Counted from the stretch's first letter, positions 33,717-43,078 are shown. The stretch: DNA of 64,000 nt from Wolbachia endosymbiont (group B) of Hofmannophila pseudospretella (GCF_964028515.1 NZ_OZ034788.1:682001-746000); one strand, 5' to 3'. Translations and numbers: made by a program. Notes: generated by a model from the sequence alone, not told the origin.

Positions 33717-34844
33717 ATGGAAAGACAAAAAATAATTGAGACATTTGGGGAAAAATTAGCTTCTGCTATAGGCAAAGGTGATTTTCAAAAAGTTAAAGAA
33801 TGTATTGAAGAGATAGAGCATAAACAAATAAAAAATGAGGTTTTGAATTATGAAAAATACTATATGAAACCTATACATCATGCTACTCTCTCCGGTAATT
33901 TAAAGATATTACGGTTTTTATGTAAAAACGGTGCTGATGTTAATACTACTATTAGTAATCGATATTTGAGTACTCCCTTGCACATCGCTGCTAGACATAA
34001 CAGACTAGAAATAGCAAAGTTTTTACTTGATAGTTGTGCTAACATCAATGCTAAAAATTATCAAGGCTGTACACCTTTGTACTTAGCATCTAACGATTGT
34101 CATTTAAATATGGTAAAACTCCTACTCTGTAGAGGTGCTGATGCTAGTATTCAAAGTCGTTACGGCAAAACAGCATTAGATGTTGTTGGAGATGCTAGAA
34201 AAGATGAATGTAGTAGTAGTGAAATTCAAAAAATAGAATCTGTATTGAGCAATGCTACTGAAGCTGACTGTGAAGCAGAATTAACTTCTATAAAAGCAGG
34301 TATTAAAGACGCTAACGACAGCACAGATTTTGTAAGTAGTGCAGCGAGTCTTCAATTATTCCCTACCAAAGCAATTAAGATAGAATTGGAAGTTAGTAAT
34401 ACCAAAAACTTGGCAAGTAGCACAGTGAACTCTTCCTCCACTCCTACCAGAGCAGATTTTAAAGAAGCTAGCAGCATCACAAGCGGCGCAGTAAAACCTT
34501 CTTCTTTTATTAATAGTATATTTAGTTGGGTAACCACTGCCACACTCAGCAGTGCTCCTGCTTTACCTCCTGCACAGCAATCTGTTGATCACTTGGCTGT
34601 TAGCCCTATTGGTTCTTCACAAATTGACTATAATGGAATAGCTACGCTAATTGCTATGGCAGTAAATTATATTAAAGGAAAACAATATTTAAGGCCACTG
34701 GACAATCCACCTCTGACAAGAATTGATATTATAGACAAAAAAGTCGAGACGGCACTTAGTGAGTGTAAAAAACGTTATCAGTGTCCTGAAAGTTCACTCA
34801 GCAGCTTAAAAATATCTAAAGGCATGCATCACATGTCCTTTTAA
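33717..34844 (+). CDS. ankyrin-repeat protein 2 with conserved C-terminal domain
   Basis: 375 residues from ATG 33717 (MERQKIIETFGEKLASAI). Four ankyrin units: KPIHHATLSGNLKILRFLCKN, TPLHIAARHNRLEIAKFLLDS, TPLYLASNDCHLNMVKLLLCR, then a capping TALDVVGDAR. A Ser/Thr-rich linker (about 205-260) precedes the shared C-terminal domain (KPSSFINSIFSWV ... PAQQSVDHLAVSPIGSSQ ... LDNPPLTRIDIIDKK ... CKKRYQCPESS). The linker is longer than in paralogue 1. Confidence 0.88.
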   Translation: MERQKIIETFGEKLASAIGKGDFQKVKECIEEIEHKQIKNEVLNYEKYYMKPIHHATLSGNLKILRFLCKNGADVNTTISNRYLSTPLHIAARHNRLEIAKFLLDSCANINAKNYQGCTPLYLASNDCHLNMVKLLLCRGADASIQSRYGKTALDVVGDARKDECSSSEIQKIESVLSNATEADCEAELTSIKAGIKDANDSTDFVSSAASLQLFPTKAIKIELEVSNTKNLASSTVNSSSTPTRADFKEASSITSGAVKPSSFINSIFSWVTTATLSSAPALPPAQQSVDHLAVSPIGSSQIDYNGIATLIAMAVNYIKGKQYLRPLDNPPLTRIDIIDKKVETALSECKKRYQCPESSLSSLKISKGMHHMSF

Positions 34845-34852
34845 ATCAGTTA

Positions 34853-34882
34853 AAATAAGCACTCAAGCTTGAGTGCTTATTT
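34853..34882 (+). terminator. perfect 30-bp palindromic terminator after ankyrin gene 2
   Basis: A perfect palindrome centred on AAGCTT: left arm AAATAAGCACTCAAG and right arm CTTGAGTGCTTATTT, followed by TCG. It is the unmutated form of the three related hairpins. Confidence 0.88.
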
Positions 34883-35053
34883 TCGTATAATCCTCTTTAA
34901 GTTTAAGCTCTTATATGTTGGGAATAAGCTGCTACGCAATTTAAGTAAACTAAGGAGGTTTATGGTGTTTTGTACAAAAACTAAATGTAGCACGTGATGA
35001 AATAACAATCTCTTGCGTTGTAAAATTTTTTTAATTTTACATATAAATTCCAC

Positions 35054-35082
35054 TAGCATATGCCCAAATTATGTGGTATAAG
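35054..35082 (+). promoter_or_regulatory. promoter of ankyrin gene 3
   Basis: -35-like TAGCAT (35054-35059), 17-base spacer, -10 TATAAG (35077-35082). It aligns with the promoters of genes 1 and 2 but is more diverged. TAGGAGGG follows at 35101-35108, three bases before the ATG. Confidence 0.5.
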
Positions 35083-35110
35083 GGCAAAAATTTTATCCTT
35101 TAGGAGGGTT

Positions 35111-36292
35111 ATGGTTACAAAAACAGAAGTTAAAAAATGGAGAGATGGGTTACGTTCTGCAGTAAAGGAACGTGATTTTCAAAAAGCTGAGGAGTATATT
35201 AGAGAAGGAAAGACACATACTACTAATGTTATTAACTCTAAAGATAGAAATGGTAACTCACCTTTATCGATTGCTGTTAGTAAACAAGATTTAGAAATGA
35301 TGAGGTTTTTAATTGAGAATGGTGCAGATGTTAATATTGAGGACTTTTTTCGTGTGCCTCCTATATACTATGCTGTTACAAAGGGCACCAAAGAAATGAT
35401 AGAGCTTCTAATCGATAAAAAGGCTAGCATTAGTGGTTATTTTTCATATGCTGGTGAAAGACGTACTCTTATAGGCTGGGCTATAGATAAAAATAGTTCG
35501 GAAAAAGTAGAGGTCCTACTTAAGCATGGTGCTAGTCCAGATGGCAAATTTGATTTTAATGATTCTTCACAAGATTCGTGTCTACATATTGCCACTCAGA
35601 AAGATTACCAAAAAATAGTAGAGCTTCTTATTGAATATCATGCTGACGTCAATGTTCAAAACAGACGGGGGCACACACCTATATATTTGGCTATTAGTTT
35701 AAAACGTCCAAAAATAATGAAGCTGTTATACGATAGTGGTGCTGATATTGATAATGTTAAGGATATAAGGAACGAGACACCATCAGATTATGTTAAGTTA
35801 TTTTATCCCGGTAAAACGATAAAAGAGATTGTTGCAGAAGCAGAGAGTGCCAATGTAAATCCAGGTGATACTACTCTTGCACCAAGTAGTGCAGTAAGAC
35901 CTTCTTCTTTTATTAATAGTGTATTTAGTTGGATGGGAACTTCAACAACTGCTGCACTCAGTAGCTTATTTCAGAGTGCCCCTGCTTTACCTCCTGCACA
36001 GCAATCTATTGCACATTCAACTGGAAGCTCAATTGGTTCTTCACAAGTTGATTGTAATGGAGCAATTCTGCTAACTGCTATAGCAATCAGTAAATTCACA
36101 GGGGAAAGATATTCAATGCCACTGGATAATTCGCTTTTGACATTGGAGCAAATTAAAGAAAGAAAAGTTAGTGCTATAGAAAGAAATGTCAAGATGGCAC
36201 TTAGTAATTGTGAAAAACTTTATCAATGTCCTGAAAGCTTACTGAGCAACTTAACAATATCTAAAGGCGTGCGTCATCAAAAGCCCCTCTAA
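35111..36292 (+). CDS. ankyrin-repeat protein 3 with conserved C-terminal domain
   Basis: 393 residues from ATG 35111 (MVTKTEVKKWRDGLRSA). About six ankyrin units: SPLSIAVSKQDLEMMRFLIEN, PPIYYAVTKGTKEMIELLIDK, TLIGWAIDKNSSEKVEVLLKH, SCLHIATQKDYQKIVELLIEY, TPIYLAISLKRPKIMKLLYDS, then a cap. The shared C-terminal domain follows (RPSSFINSVFSWM ... PAQQSIAHSTGSSIGSSQ ... CEKLYQCPESL). It is the longest of the three. A palindromic terminator follows. Confidence 0.88.
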   Translation: MVTKTEVKKWRDGLRSAVKERDFQKAEEYIREGKTHTTNVINSKDRNGNSPLSIAVSKQDLEMMRFLIENGADVNIEDFFRVPPIYYAVTKGTKEMIELLIDKKASISGYFSYAGERRTLIGWAIDKNSSEKVEVLLKHGASPDGKFDFNDSSQDSCLHIATQKDYQKIVELLIEYHADVNVQNRRGHTPIYLAISLKRPKIMKLLYDSGADIDNVKDIRNETPSDYVKLFYPGKTIKEIVAEAESANVNPGDTTLAPSSAVRPSSFINSVFSWMGTSTTAALSSLFQSAPALPPAQQSIAHSTGSSIGSSQVDCNGAILLTAIAISKFTGERYSMPLDNSLLTLEQIKERKVSAIERNVKMALSNCEKLYQCPESLLSNLTISKGVRHQKPL

Positions 36293-36300
36293 ATCAGTTA

Positions 36301-36330
36301 AAATAAGCACTCAAACTTGAGTGCTTATTT
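36301..36330 (+). terminator. palindromic terminator after ankyrin gene 3
   Basis: AAATAAGCACTCAA-ACTTGAGTGCTTATTT with one mismatch to the perfect form at 34853-34882, followed by TTG. It separates the ankyrin cassette from petB. Confidence 0.85.
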
Positions 36331-36421
36331 TTGAAATCTATTCTTTAAATTCAAACTTTTTATTGTACGTTGTAGGTAAGTTGTTACAATAAAATAAGTT
36401 AAGATGAAAAAGCTTTAAGTT

Positions 36422-37648
36422 ATGGAAGATGATAGCAAAAAAGAAATAATAGAAGAAAAAGGTATATTTGGTTGGATAGAGTATAGGCTGCCCATATTTT
36501 CTTTTCTAAAACATACTGCTTCTTATCAGGTACCAAAAAATTTAAATTATGCTTGGAATTTTGGTTCTTTAGCTGGTATAGCGCTGATTTTACAAATAAT
36601 AACAGGTATATTTCTTGCTATGCACTATACTCCGCATGTTGATCATGCATTTAATAGTGTGGAGCGTATAATGCGTGACGTAAGTTATGGATGGCTGATA
36701 CGTTATACTCATGCTGTTGGGGCATCACTCTTCTTTATGGTGGTCTATGTTCATATCATGCGTGGATTATATTACGGATCTTATAAGAGACCGCGAGAAA
36801 TGGTGTGGTTTGTTGGCATATTTATATTTTTTGCGATGATGGCAACTGCCTTTATGGGGTATGTTCTTCCATGGGGACAAATGAGCTTTTGGGGTGCAAC
36901 AGTTATAACTAACTTATTTTCAGCCATACCTTTAATTGGCAATAAAGTAGTTATATGGTTGTGGGGTGGTTTTTCCGTTGATAACCCAACACTCAATCGT
37001 TTTTTTGCACTGCATTATCTTCTGCCTTTCATTATTATTGCTTTAGCTATGTTGCATGTTATTGCTCTACACAGATTTGGCTCTGGTAATCCAAGTGGAG
37101 TGGAGGTGAAATCAAGTAAGGATACTATTCCACTATATCCTTATTATATAGCAAAGGACTGCATAACTTTTGGCCTGTTTTTTATAGCTTTGTTTGCATT
37201 TGTTTTCTATGCTCCTAATTATCTTGGGCACCCTGATAATTATATAGAAGCTGATTTTATGGTAACTCCAGTACATATAGTGCCAGAATGGTATTTTTTA
37301 CCTTTTTATGCGATGTTGCGTTCAATTCCAAATAAACTTATTGGTGTACTTACCATGTTTGGATCTATTTTAGTGTGGTTTCTTTTGCCTTGGCTTGATA
37401 AATCAAAGGTTAAAAGTGGCGCTTACCGTCCATTGTTTAAGAAATTTTTTTGGGTTTTTGCAGTAAATTTTGCATTTCTTGCTTGGCTTGGAGGTCAGGA
37501 AGTTAAAGAGCCTTACATTACTTTAAGTAGGCTTTCAACTCTTTATTATTTCTCATATTTTGTGATAATTTTACCTTTACTGAGTAAGTATGAGAAACCA
37601 AAAAAATTACCAAAAACCATAAGTGATTCTGCGCCGGAGATGAAGTAA
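36422..37648 (+). CDS. petB: cytochrome b of the bc1 complex
   Basis: 408 residues, polytopic. It carries the two b hemes of complex III and the quinol/quinone sites. Markers are GIFLAMHYTPH, HAVGASLFFMVVYVHIMRGLYYGSY (heme histidines), GYVLPWGQMSFWGATVITN, HYLLPF, and the Qo-site motif PEWYFLPFYAMLRSIPNK. The stop overlaps the petC ATG by one base (37648). The Rieske gene petA, often just upstream, is absent here. Confidence 0.96.
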   Translation: MEDDSKKEIIEEKGIFGWIEYRLPIFSFLKHTASYQVPKNLNYAWNFGSLAGIALILQIITGIFLAMHYTPHVDHAFNSVERIMRDVSYGWLIRYTHAVGASLFFMVVYVHIMRGLYYGSYKRPREMVWFVGIFIFFAMMATAFMGYVLPWGQMSFWGATVITNLFSAIPLIGNKVVIWLWGGFSVDNPTLNRFFALHYLLPFIIIALAMLHVIALHRFGSGNPSGVEVKSSKDTIPLYPYYIAKDCITFGLFFIALFAFVFYAPNYLGHPDNYIEADFMVTPVHIVPEWYFLPFYAMLRSIPNKLIGVLTMFGSILVWFLLPWLDKSKVKSGAYRPLFKKFFWVFAVNFAFLAWLGGQEVKEPYITLSRLSTLYYFSYFVIILPLLSKYEKPKKLPKTISDSAPEMK

Positions 37649-38412
37649 TGCTGGTTAAAAATATATTTGCTGTATTTTGTGCATTATTTCTTGCTAATTA
37701 TGTATGTGCGGAAGAATTCACGCCATCACCAAATAAGAAGATGGACTGGAGTTTTGATGGAATTACTGGATCTTTCGATAGAGAGTCAATTCAGCGTGGC
37801 TATAAAGTATACAAGGAAGTCTGTGCTGCTTGCCATTCAATGAATAGAATAGCGTTCCGTAATTTGCAAGATGTTGGTTTTTCTGAAGAGGACGTAAAAC
37901 AAATTGCAGCCTCTTATCAAGTTAAAGATGGTCCGAATGATTTGGGTGAAATGTTTGATAGACCTGGAATACCATCAGATTATTTTATTGCACCTTTTGA
38001 TACGAAAGAAGCAGCTGCAGCAAGCAACAATGGTGCAATTCCACCAGACTTATCACTCATTATCAAAGCAAGGCACGATGGTGCAAACTACGTCTATTCA
38101 CTTTTGATAGGCTATCAAAACGGCGAGCAGGATGAGAAAGGTTTATATTTTAATCCATATTTTTCAACAGGCAGGTTAGCTATGGCACCACCACTCTCTG
38201 AAGGAATGGTAGAATATGATGGTGCAAGACAAGCCACAGTTGAAAATATGGCATATGACGTGGTAAATTTTTTACAATGGGCAGCGGAGCCAGAACTGGA
38301 GCGCCGACATAAACTTGGGCTAAAAATAGTGACATATTTTATAATTTTGACGGTATTTTTTGTTCTCACTAACAATAGAGTTTGGAGCCAACTCTATAAA
38401 AAAGGAAAATAG
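37648..38412 (+). CDS. petC: cytochrome c1
   Basis: 254 residues. A signal peptide (about 1-21, ending VCA) exports it. The heme c site is CAACH at residues 59-63. The axial Met is in GRLAMAPPLSEG. A C-terminal membrane anchor (TYFIILTVFFVLTNN) holds it in the inner membrane. It passes electrons from the Rieske protein to cytochrome c. Coupled to petB. Confidence 0.95.
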   Translation: MLVKNIFAVFCALFLANYVCAEEFTPSPNKKMDWSFDGITGSFDRESIQRGYKVYKEVCAACHSMNRIAFRNLQDVGFSEEDVKQIAASYQVKDGPNDLGEMFDRPGIPSDYFIAPFDTKEAAAASNNGAIPPDLSLIIKARHDGANYVYSLLIGYQNGEQDEKGLYFNPYFSTGRLAMAPPLSEGMVEYDGARQATVENMAYDVVNFLQWAAEPELERRHKLGLKIVTYFIILTVFFVLTNNRVWSQLYKKGK

Positions 38413-38498
38413 AACTTCATTTACGCTCGTTTTTATACCTTACTCATAATATCATGTGTATTATGTAATGATAAACATATTATGAAAGTATAGGGATT

Positions 38499-40433
38499 AT
38501 GGCATTTCAAATAGTTACAAATTTTCAGCCAGCTGGGGATCAACCACAAGCAATAGATAGTTTAGTTGAAGGACTAAATAACAAAAAAAGAGATCAGGTT
38601 TTACTTGGAGTAACTGGCTCTGGAAAAACTTTTACTATGGCAAATGTTATTGCAAGAACAAACAGGCCTGCGTTAATTATGGCACATAATAAAACTTTAG
38701 CGGCGCAGCTTTACGAGGAAATGAGAGGATTTTTCCCCCACAATGCTGTTGGATATTTCATTTCTTATTATGATTATTATCAGCCTGAGGCTTATTCGCC
38801 ACAAACAGACACTTATATTGAAAAAGACTCTTTAATAAATGAAAGAATTGATATGCTACGCTATTCTGCTATATGCTCTCTTTTGGAGCGTAGGGACACG
38901 ATTGTAGTTGCGAGTGTTTCTTGTATATATGGTCTTGGTTCGCCTGAGAGCTATCTCAGCATGACCTTGACTTTAAGTGCTGGAGATAAGATTCATGTTA
39001 ATGACTTTCTGAATAATTTAGTTAATCTCCAATATAAACGTTCTGATGTCAGATTTGAGCGAGGATATTTCAGAGTGCGCGGCGACATTATTGATATATT
39101 TCCTGCCTATTATGAAAATAAAGCTTGGCGTTTATCATTGTTTGGTGATGAAATAGAGGAAATTTCTGAGATTGATGCCATGAACGGCAATATTATCAGA
39201 CGTATAGATAAAGTCACCATTTTTCCAAACAGCTATTACACTACATCACGTGAGACTCTTTTGCAAGCAGTTCAGTTGATTAAAAAAGAACTACATGAAC
39301 GCTTGGATTATTACTATTCACAGAACAAAATTGTTGAAGCAAAACGCCTTGAGCAGCGTACTAATTTTGATATTGAAATGATGATGGCAACGGGAGTGTG
39401 TAAAGGTATTGAAAATTATTCGCGTTATCTTTACGGAATGAAAGCCGGAGATCCACCGCCTACTTTATTTGAATATTTACCTAAAGATGTAATTTTATTT
39501 GTTGATGAAAGCCATGTAACCGTTCCCCAGATAGGTGCAATGTATAGCGGTAATGAAGCACGTAAAAAGAAATTGATAGATTATGGTTTTAGGCTACCTT
39601 CTGCTTTTGATAACCGTCCATTAAAATCGGAAGAGTGGGAGGCAATACGGCCACAGACTATTTACGTTTCGGCTACTCCAGGAAAATATGAATTAGAAAA
39701 GACAAATCACGCATTTATAGAGCAAGTTATCCGCCCAACAGGACTGACAGATCCCATCTGCACCATAAAACCAACAGAGAGTCAGGTTGATGATGTGATT
39801 CATGAGGCACAAGTGACGATAAAAAAAGGGTTTTGTATTCTAATTACCACATTGACAAAAAAAATGGCTGAAAAGCTAGCTGAGCATATGAGTGAGCTCA
39901 GTATGAAAGTAACTTACCTACATTCAGATATTGGTGCACTGGAAAGAATTGAAATTATATGCAAATTAAGATCTAAAGAAATAGATGTTCTTGTTGGCGT
40001 TAACTTGTTGCGGGAAGGTCTTGATATTCCCGAGTGTGGGTTGGTTGCAATTTTGGATGCTGACAAAGAAGGTTTTTTACGATCAGAGACTTCGCTCATT
40101 CAAACGATAGGTCGTGCTGCACGCAACGTTGAAGGCAGAGTAATTTTATATGCAGACAAAATTACTAATTCTATGGATCGTGCACTGAAAGAAACTGAAA
40201 GGAGAAGAAAGAAACAGACAGAGCATAATACACTGCATAATATTGTACCAAAAACTATAATAAAGCCTATATCAAATACTTTACAGGAAAAAGTGGTAAT
40301 TGAGAATTTTAGTCAGGATGATCTAAACAGTTTGAAAAAGCAAATGTTGAAGCATGCTGAAAATTTAGAGTTTGAAGAGGCGGCAAAAATAAAAGGTATT
40401 ATTGAAAGATTTAATAATAGGCCCGTTGCATAA
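38499..40433 (+). CDS. uvrB: excinuclease ABC subunit B
   Basis: 644 residues. DNA-damage recognition helicase-like subunit of nucleotide excision repair. Walker A GVTGSGKT is at 37-44; the beta-hairpin YYDYYQPEAY, the helicase motif LFVDESHV, SATPGKYE, and QTIGRAARN follow. The C-terminal UVR motif (LKKQMLKHAENLEFEEAAKIKGII) is present. The very last codons (NRPVA) lie in a short repeat (AGGCCCGTTGCATAACTA) seen again at 40980, so the original C-terminus may have been altered by an insertion. Confidence 0.95.
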   Translation: MAFQIVTNFQPAGDQPQAIDSLVEGLNNKKRDQVLLGVTGSGKTFTMANVIARTNRPALIMAHNKTLAAQLYEEMRGFFPHNAVGYFISYYDYYQPEAYSPQTDTYIEKDSLINERIDMLRYSAICSLLERRDTIVVASVSCIYGLGSPESYLSMTLTLSAGDKIHVNDFLNNLVNLQYKRSDVRFERGYFRVRGDIIDIFPAYYENKAWRLSLFGDEIEEISEIDAMNGNIIRRIDKVTIFPNSYYTTSRETLLQAVQLIKKELHERLDYYYSQNKIVEAKRLEQRTNFDIEMMMATGVCKGIENYSRYLYGMKAGDPPPTLFEYLPKDVILFVDESHVTVPQIGAMYSGNEARKKKLIDYGFRLPSAFDNRPLKSEEWEAIRPQTIYVSATPGKYELEKTNHAFIEQVIRPTGLTDPICTIKPTESQVDDVIHEAQVTIKKGFCILITTLTKKMAEKLAEHMSELSMKVTYLHSDIGALERIEIICKLRSKEIDVLVGVNLLREGLDIPECGLVAILDADKEGFLRSETSLIQTIGRAARNVEGRVILYADKITNSMDRALKETERRRKKQTEHNTLHNIVPKTIIKPISNTLQEKVVIENFSQDDLNSLKKQMLKHAENLEFEEAAKIKGIIERFNNRPVA

Positions 40434-40701
40434 CTAGAAAAAAGATAAATAATTAATAGTTAAGCTGACTTTGATTTACCAAAGATTTGAAAAACTATTA
40501 TCTAAGAACATATCTTGAAAGGACTTAAGTGGTTAAATATTAAAGAGTTCTTGAAGTAAGGAGAGCACACTCATACGTCAAGCAAACAACGTTTACCTAA
40601 AATTCTGTGACATTAGCAGCTTCCTTGGCCCGTTTTCAGTAAACAGTGATTTTGTAATTCTTCTATATATTAGAAAAATTTTTATTTTAATTAGCGTTAA
40701 A

Positions 40702-40960
40702 CCATAGGCGCCTATTGTTTTTTAGCTAAAGTAAAGGTCAAGTATCTGGAATTCTGGACATAAAATCCCCCTGTGTAAAAAAGATTAGAAAAAAGTGCAG
40801 CGCACATACGACAGAGATTAAACATGCACTAAAGAAGATACGCTACGCCTTTTGATTAAAAATTTGACTGAACAGTCTGCAGACAAAGATAGATTTTGAG
40901 CTCTTAAAATATCTCTAACTGTGATTATAATTAGATTTAAAATATATGGAAGCAATTTTT
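40702..40960 (+). repeat. dispersed non-coding repeat, copy B
   Basis: It matches 7236-7497 in the same orientation, with scattered substitutions (GGCGCC, GGTCAAGTATCTGGAATTCTGG, GTGCAGCGCA, AGATACGCTACG, CAGTCTGCAGACAAAGATAG, GAGCTCTTAAAATATCTCT). No open frame survives on either strand here, which argues that neither copy encodes a protein. Confidence 0.7.
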
Positions 40961-41217
40961 TACGTTAATATTTTAAATTAGGCCTCTTGCATAACTATAT
41001 TAAAGGTTAGCACCAGCAACTACTCCTCATTATATATTTTATCGCATTAATAATTGTTATGTTTTTGCTCTCCCTATTGCTCCTTGTGCAACATTTGGCC
41101 TTGTCACTTATATCACTTGTTACCCTCCTATTTCTTGCTTTATTCTTTTTTTTTCCTTTCAAGACACGTTCTGAGTGGCAAAACATAGGTCCACTTTAAT
41201 GTGTATTAAACAAGATT

Positions 41218-41427
41218 TTATAACTCTAATTGTCTTTGCTTGTGCTGTTCAACTGTGACATCAACCATTACATTCAATGGAAGATGATCTGAAGGGTATC
41301 TCTCTTGTTGGAATTATATCATCTTTACCCAGGCCTTTCACCGTACGCTGTATACTCCTTTATAACAGGGGATAAAAAGCAAAAATCTATTCTTTTTTTG
41401 AGATCATATACAGATTCTAACAATTAA
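41218..41427 (-). pseudogene. remnant of an endonuclease/exonuclease/phosphatase-family gene
   Basis: Three minus-strand pieces in different frames join into the C-terminus of an EEP-fold hydrolase: DLKKRIDFCFLSPVIKEYTA (about 41350-41410), VKGLGKDDIIPTREI (about 41285-41345), then YPSDHLPLNVMVDVTVE to a TAA at 41218. The R-I-D-x(2)-x-L-S and P-S-D-H-L-P signatures carry the conserved Asp and His of the family. The upstream part of the gene is missing, and at least two frameshifts are needed. Confidence 0.6.
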
Positions 41428-41543
41428 AATCTCACAACAAATTTGTTGTTTCATAGCTTTTATATAATCTATAATTGCAACTGTTTTAACATTAATCAGA
41501 GCCTAAAAGAGGCTTGTTATTAATGGATTACTTATAAAATCTT

Positions 41544-42740
41544 ATGGAAAGTAGAGCTTGGTTCATTTGGCTGATCAGCAACTTAATTGTTATATTCAGC
41601 AATATGCAGATAATCTACACCTTTATAAGTGTGAATCTTGAAAAAGAACTTGGGCTCACGATTGCGCAAGTTGCACTAGCTAATTCAGCATATACTTGGA
41701 CTTTTGCTATCTCACAATTTTTTAGTGGGGCAATGTTTAATGTTTTTTCCAGCAAAAAAATTTATTTTTTCTCGTTGTCGATTATGATCTTTGGATTTTT
41801 TATCCTTATTAGTAGTGACAGTTTTGTCCATCTAATTTTATCTCAATTCTTGATTGCAATTGGAGCATCGTTTGGTTTTATTGGCGCCGCTCATATAAGT
41901 AGCACATACTTTCCCCTCACCCAATTTGGACTGATGTTCTCATTAGTGCAGACAATTTCAAGTCTTTCCGCTTTGATGATTCAAATGTTGTTCTCTAGCT
42001 TTCTTTCTGAAGGTGCAGATTGGAAGAATCTGATTGTATGCGTAATATTATTTGGCGTGTCAATATTTGTGCTTATGTTTTTTTATCCGAAAGGATTTTC
42101 AAAAAAAAGTTTGGGGGGATACACAATAAAAAGCTCTCTAAAAACAGTAGTATGCTCTGTACTAACGGTGCTAAAATTAAGAGATATCTGGATAACCTCA
42201 ATAGTGGGTGCTATTACTTTTGGAACATTTTTAGCGCTTAATATGTTGTGGGCACCAAGGTTGCTAATCAACTTAGAGCTCAATACAACGGAGTCAGGTG
42301 TGGCAACTGCGATATTATGGCTTGGTCTTGCAGTTGGTGCTCCAATTGCAGATCTAATCTCAAATCTATTTAAAAATAGAAGGCACATAATCTCTGCTTT
42401 TGCTCTATTGCAAGGTATTTCAGTTATTATTTTACTATACGGCCATTTAACAGTTCATATCGTATACTTTTGTATGTTAATGTTTGGTTTTTTTGCAGGA
42501 GGACACATGCTTAATTTTACTGTTGGCAGTGAGATTGTGGAGCAGAAGTATATTAGCACATCATCATCCGTTATCAATGGGTTTATGTTTGTTATGAGTG
42601 GAATTTTAGTGTCAATTTTAGCGCTTTTTTCAGATCATCAAATGGTGCTTTTCACAATATTTGCAATGTTAACATTTGCTAGTATTTTTAATTATGCTAC
42701 AAAAGAAACATACTATAAAAATAAAGTAGCTGAATCTTGA
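41544..42740 (+). CDS. MFS transporter
   Basis: 398 residues with about 12 hydrophobic helices and a central cytosolic loop (about 185-205, FYPKGFSKKSLGGY). The N-terminus (NMQIIYTFISVNLEKELGLTIAQVALANSAYTWTFAISQFFSGAMFNVFSSKK) is typical of the Major Facilitator Superfamily, with the loop 2-3 basic patch. Substrate unknown. A short AT-rich gap separates it from ihfA. Confidence 0.82.
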   Translation: MESRAWFIWLISNLIVIFSNMQIIYTFISVNLEKELGLTIAQVALANSAYTWTFAISQFFSGAMFNVFSSKKIYFFSLSIMIFGFFILISSDSFVHLILSQFLIAIGASFGFIGAAHISSTYFPLTQFGLMFSLVQTISSLSALMIQMLFSSFLSEGADWKNLIVCVILFGVSIFVLMFFYPKGFSKKSLGGYTIKSSLKTVVCSVLTVLKLRDIWITSIVGAITFGTFLALNMLWAPRLLINLELNTTESGVATAILWLGLAVGAPIADLISNLFKNRRHIISAFALLQGISVIILLYGHLTVHIVYFCMLMFGFFAGGHMLNFTVGSEIVEQKYISTSSSVINGFMFVMSGILVSILALFSDHQMVLFTIFAMLTFASIFNYATKETYYKNKVAES

Positions 42741-42778
42741 GTCGATTGTTATATTATATTAACATACTGTAATAAATT

Positions 42779-43078
42779 ATGACAATAAAAGACACAACAG
42801 TAACTAAGGCAACAATAGCTGAATGTATAAACCAGGAAATTGGATTATCGAAAGAAGACTCTATTGCAATAATAGATGATATATTGGATGAGATAAAAAC
42901 GAGCTTAGCAAAGGATGGAATAGTAAAAATATCTTCATTTGGAACATTTTTGGTTAAAAACAAGAAAGAAAGACCAGGAAATATACCAAAGACATCGGAA
43001 AGGGTAGTAATTCAAGCAAGAAAATCCATTTCTTTTAGACCTTCAAAAATGACAAAGAGATTAATAAATAATCGATGA
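42779..43078 (+). CDS. ihfA: integration host factor alpha-like (HU/IHF family)
   Basis: 99 residues, a DNA-bending protein. It has the HU/IHF shape: TVTKATIAECINQEIGLSKEDS (helical body), VKISSFGTFLVKNKKERPGNIPKTSERVVIQARKSISFRPSK (beta arms with the Pro at the arm tip). The stop overlaps the ATG of the next MerR-like gene (ATGA), the usual alphaproteobacterial ihfA-merR pairing. The alpha-subunit assignment leans on that context. Confidence 0.88.
   Translation: MTIKDTTVTKATIAECINQEIGLSKEDSIAIIDDILDEIKTSLAKDGIVKISSFGTFLVKNKKERPGNIPKTSERVVIQARKSISFRPSKMTKRLINNR

Larger units (their letters stand above)
40434..41543. other. 1.1-kb gene-poor region with repeats and gene remnants
   Basis: There is no intact gene. 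It holds copy B of the 260-bp dispersed repeat (40702-40960), two copies of an 18-base AGGCC(C/T)(G/C)TTGCATAACTA sequence (40419-40436, 40980-40997), and the remnant of an endonuclease/exonuclease/phosphatase gene (41218-41427). The rest of 40440-40700 and 41000-41215 shows nothing I can name. Confidence 0.6.
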
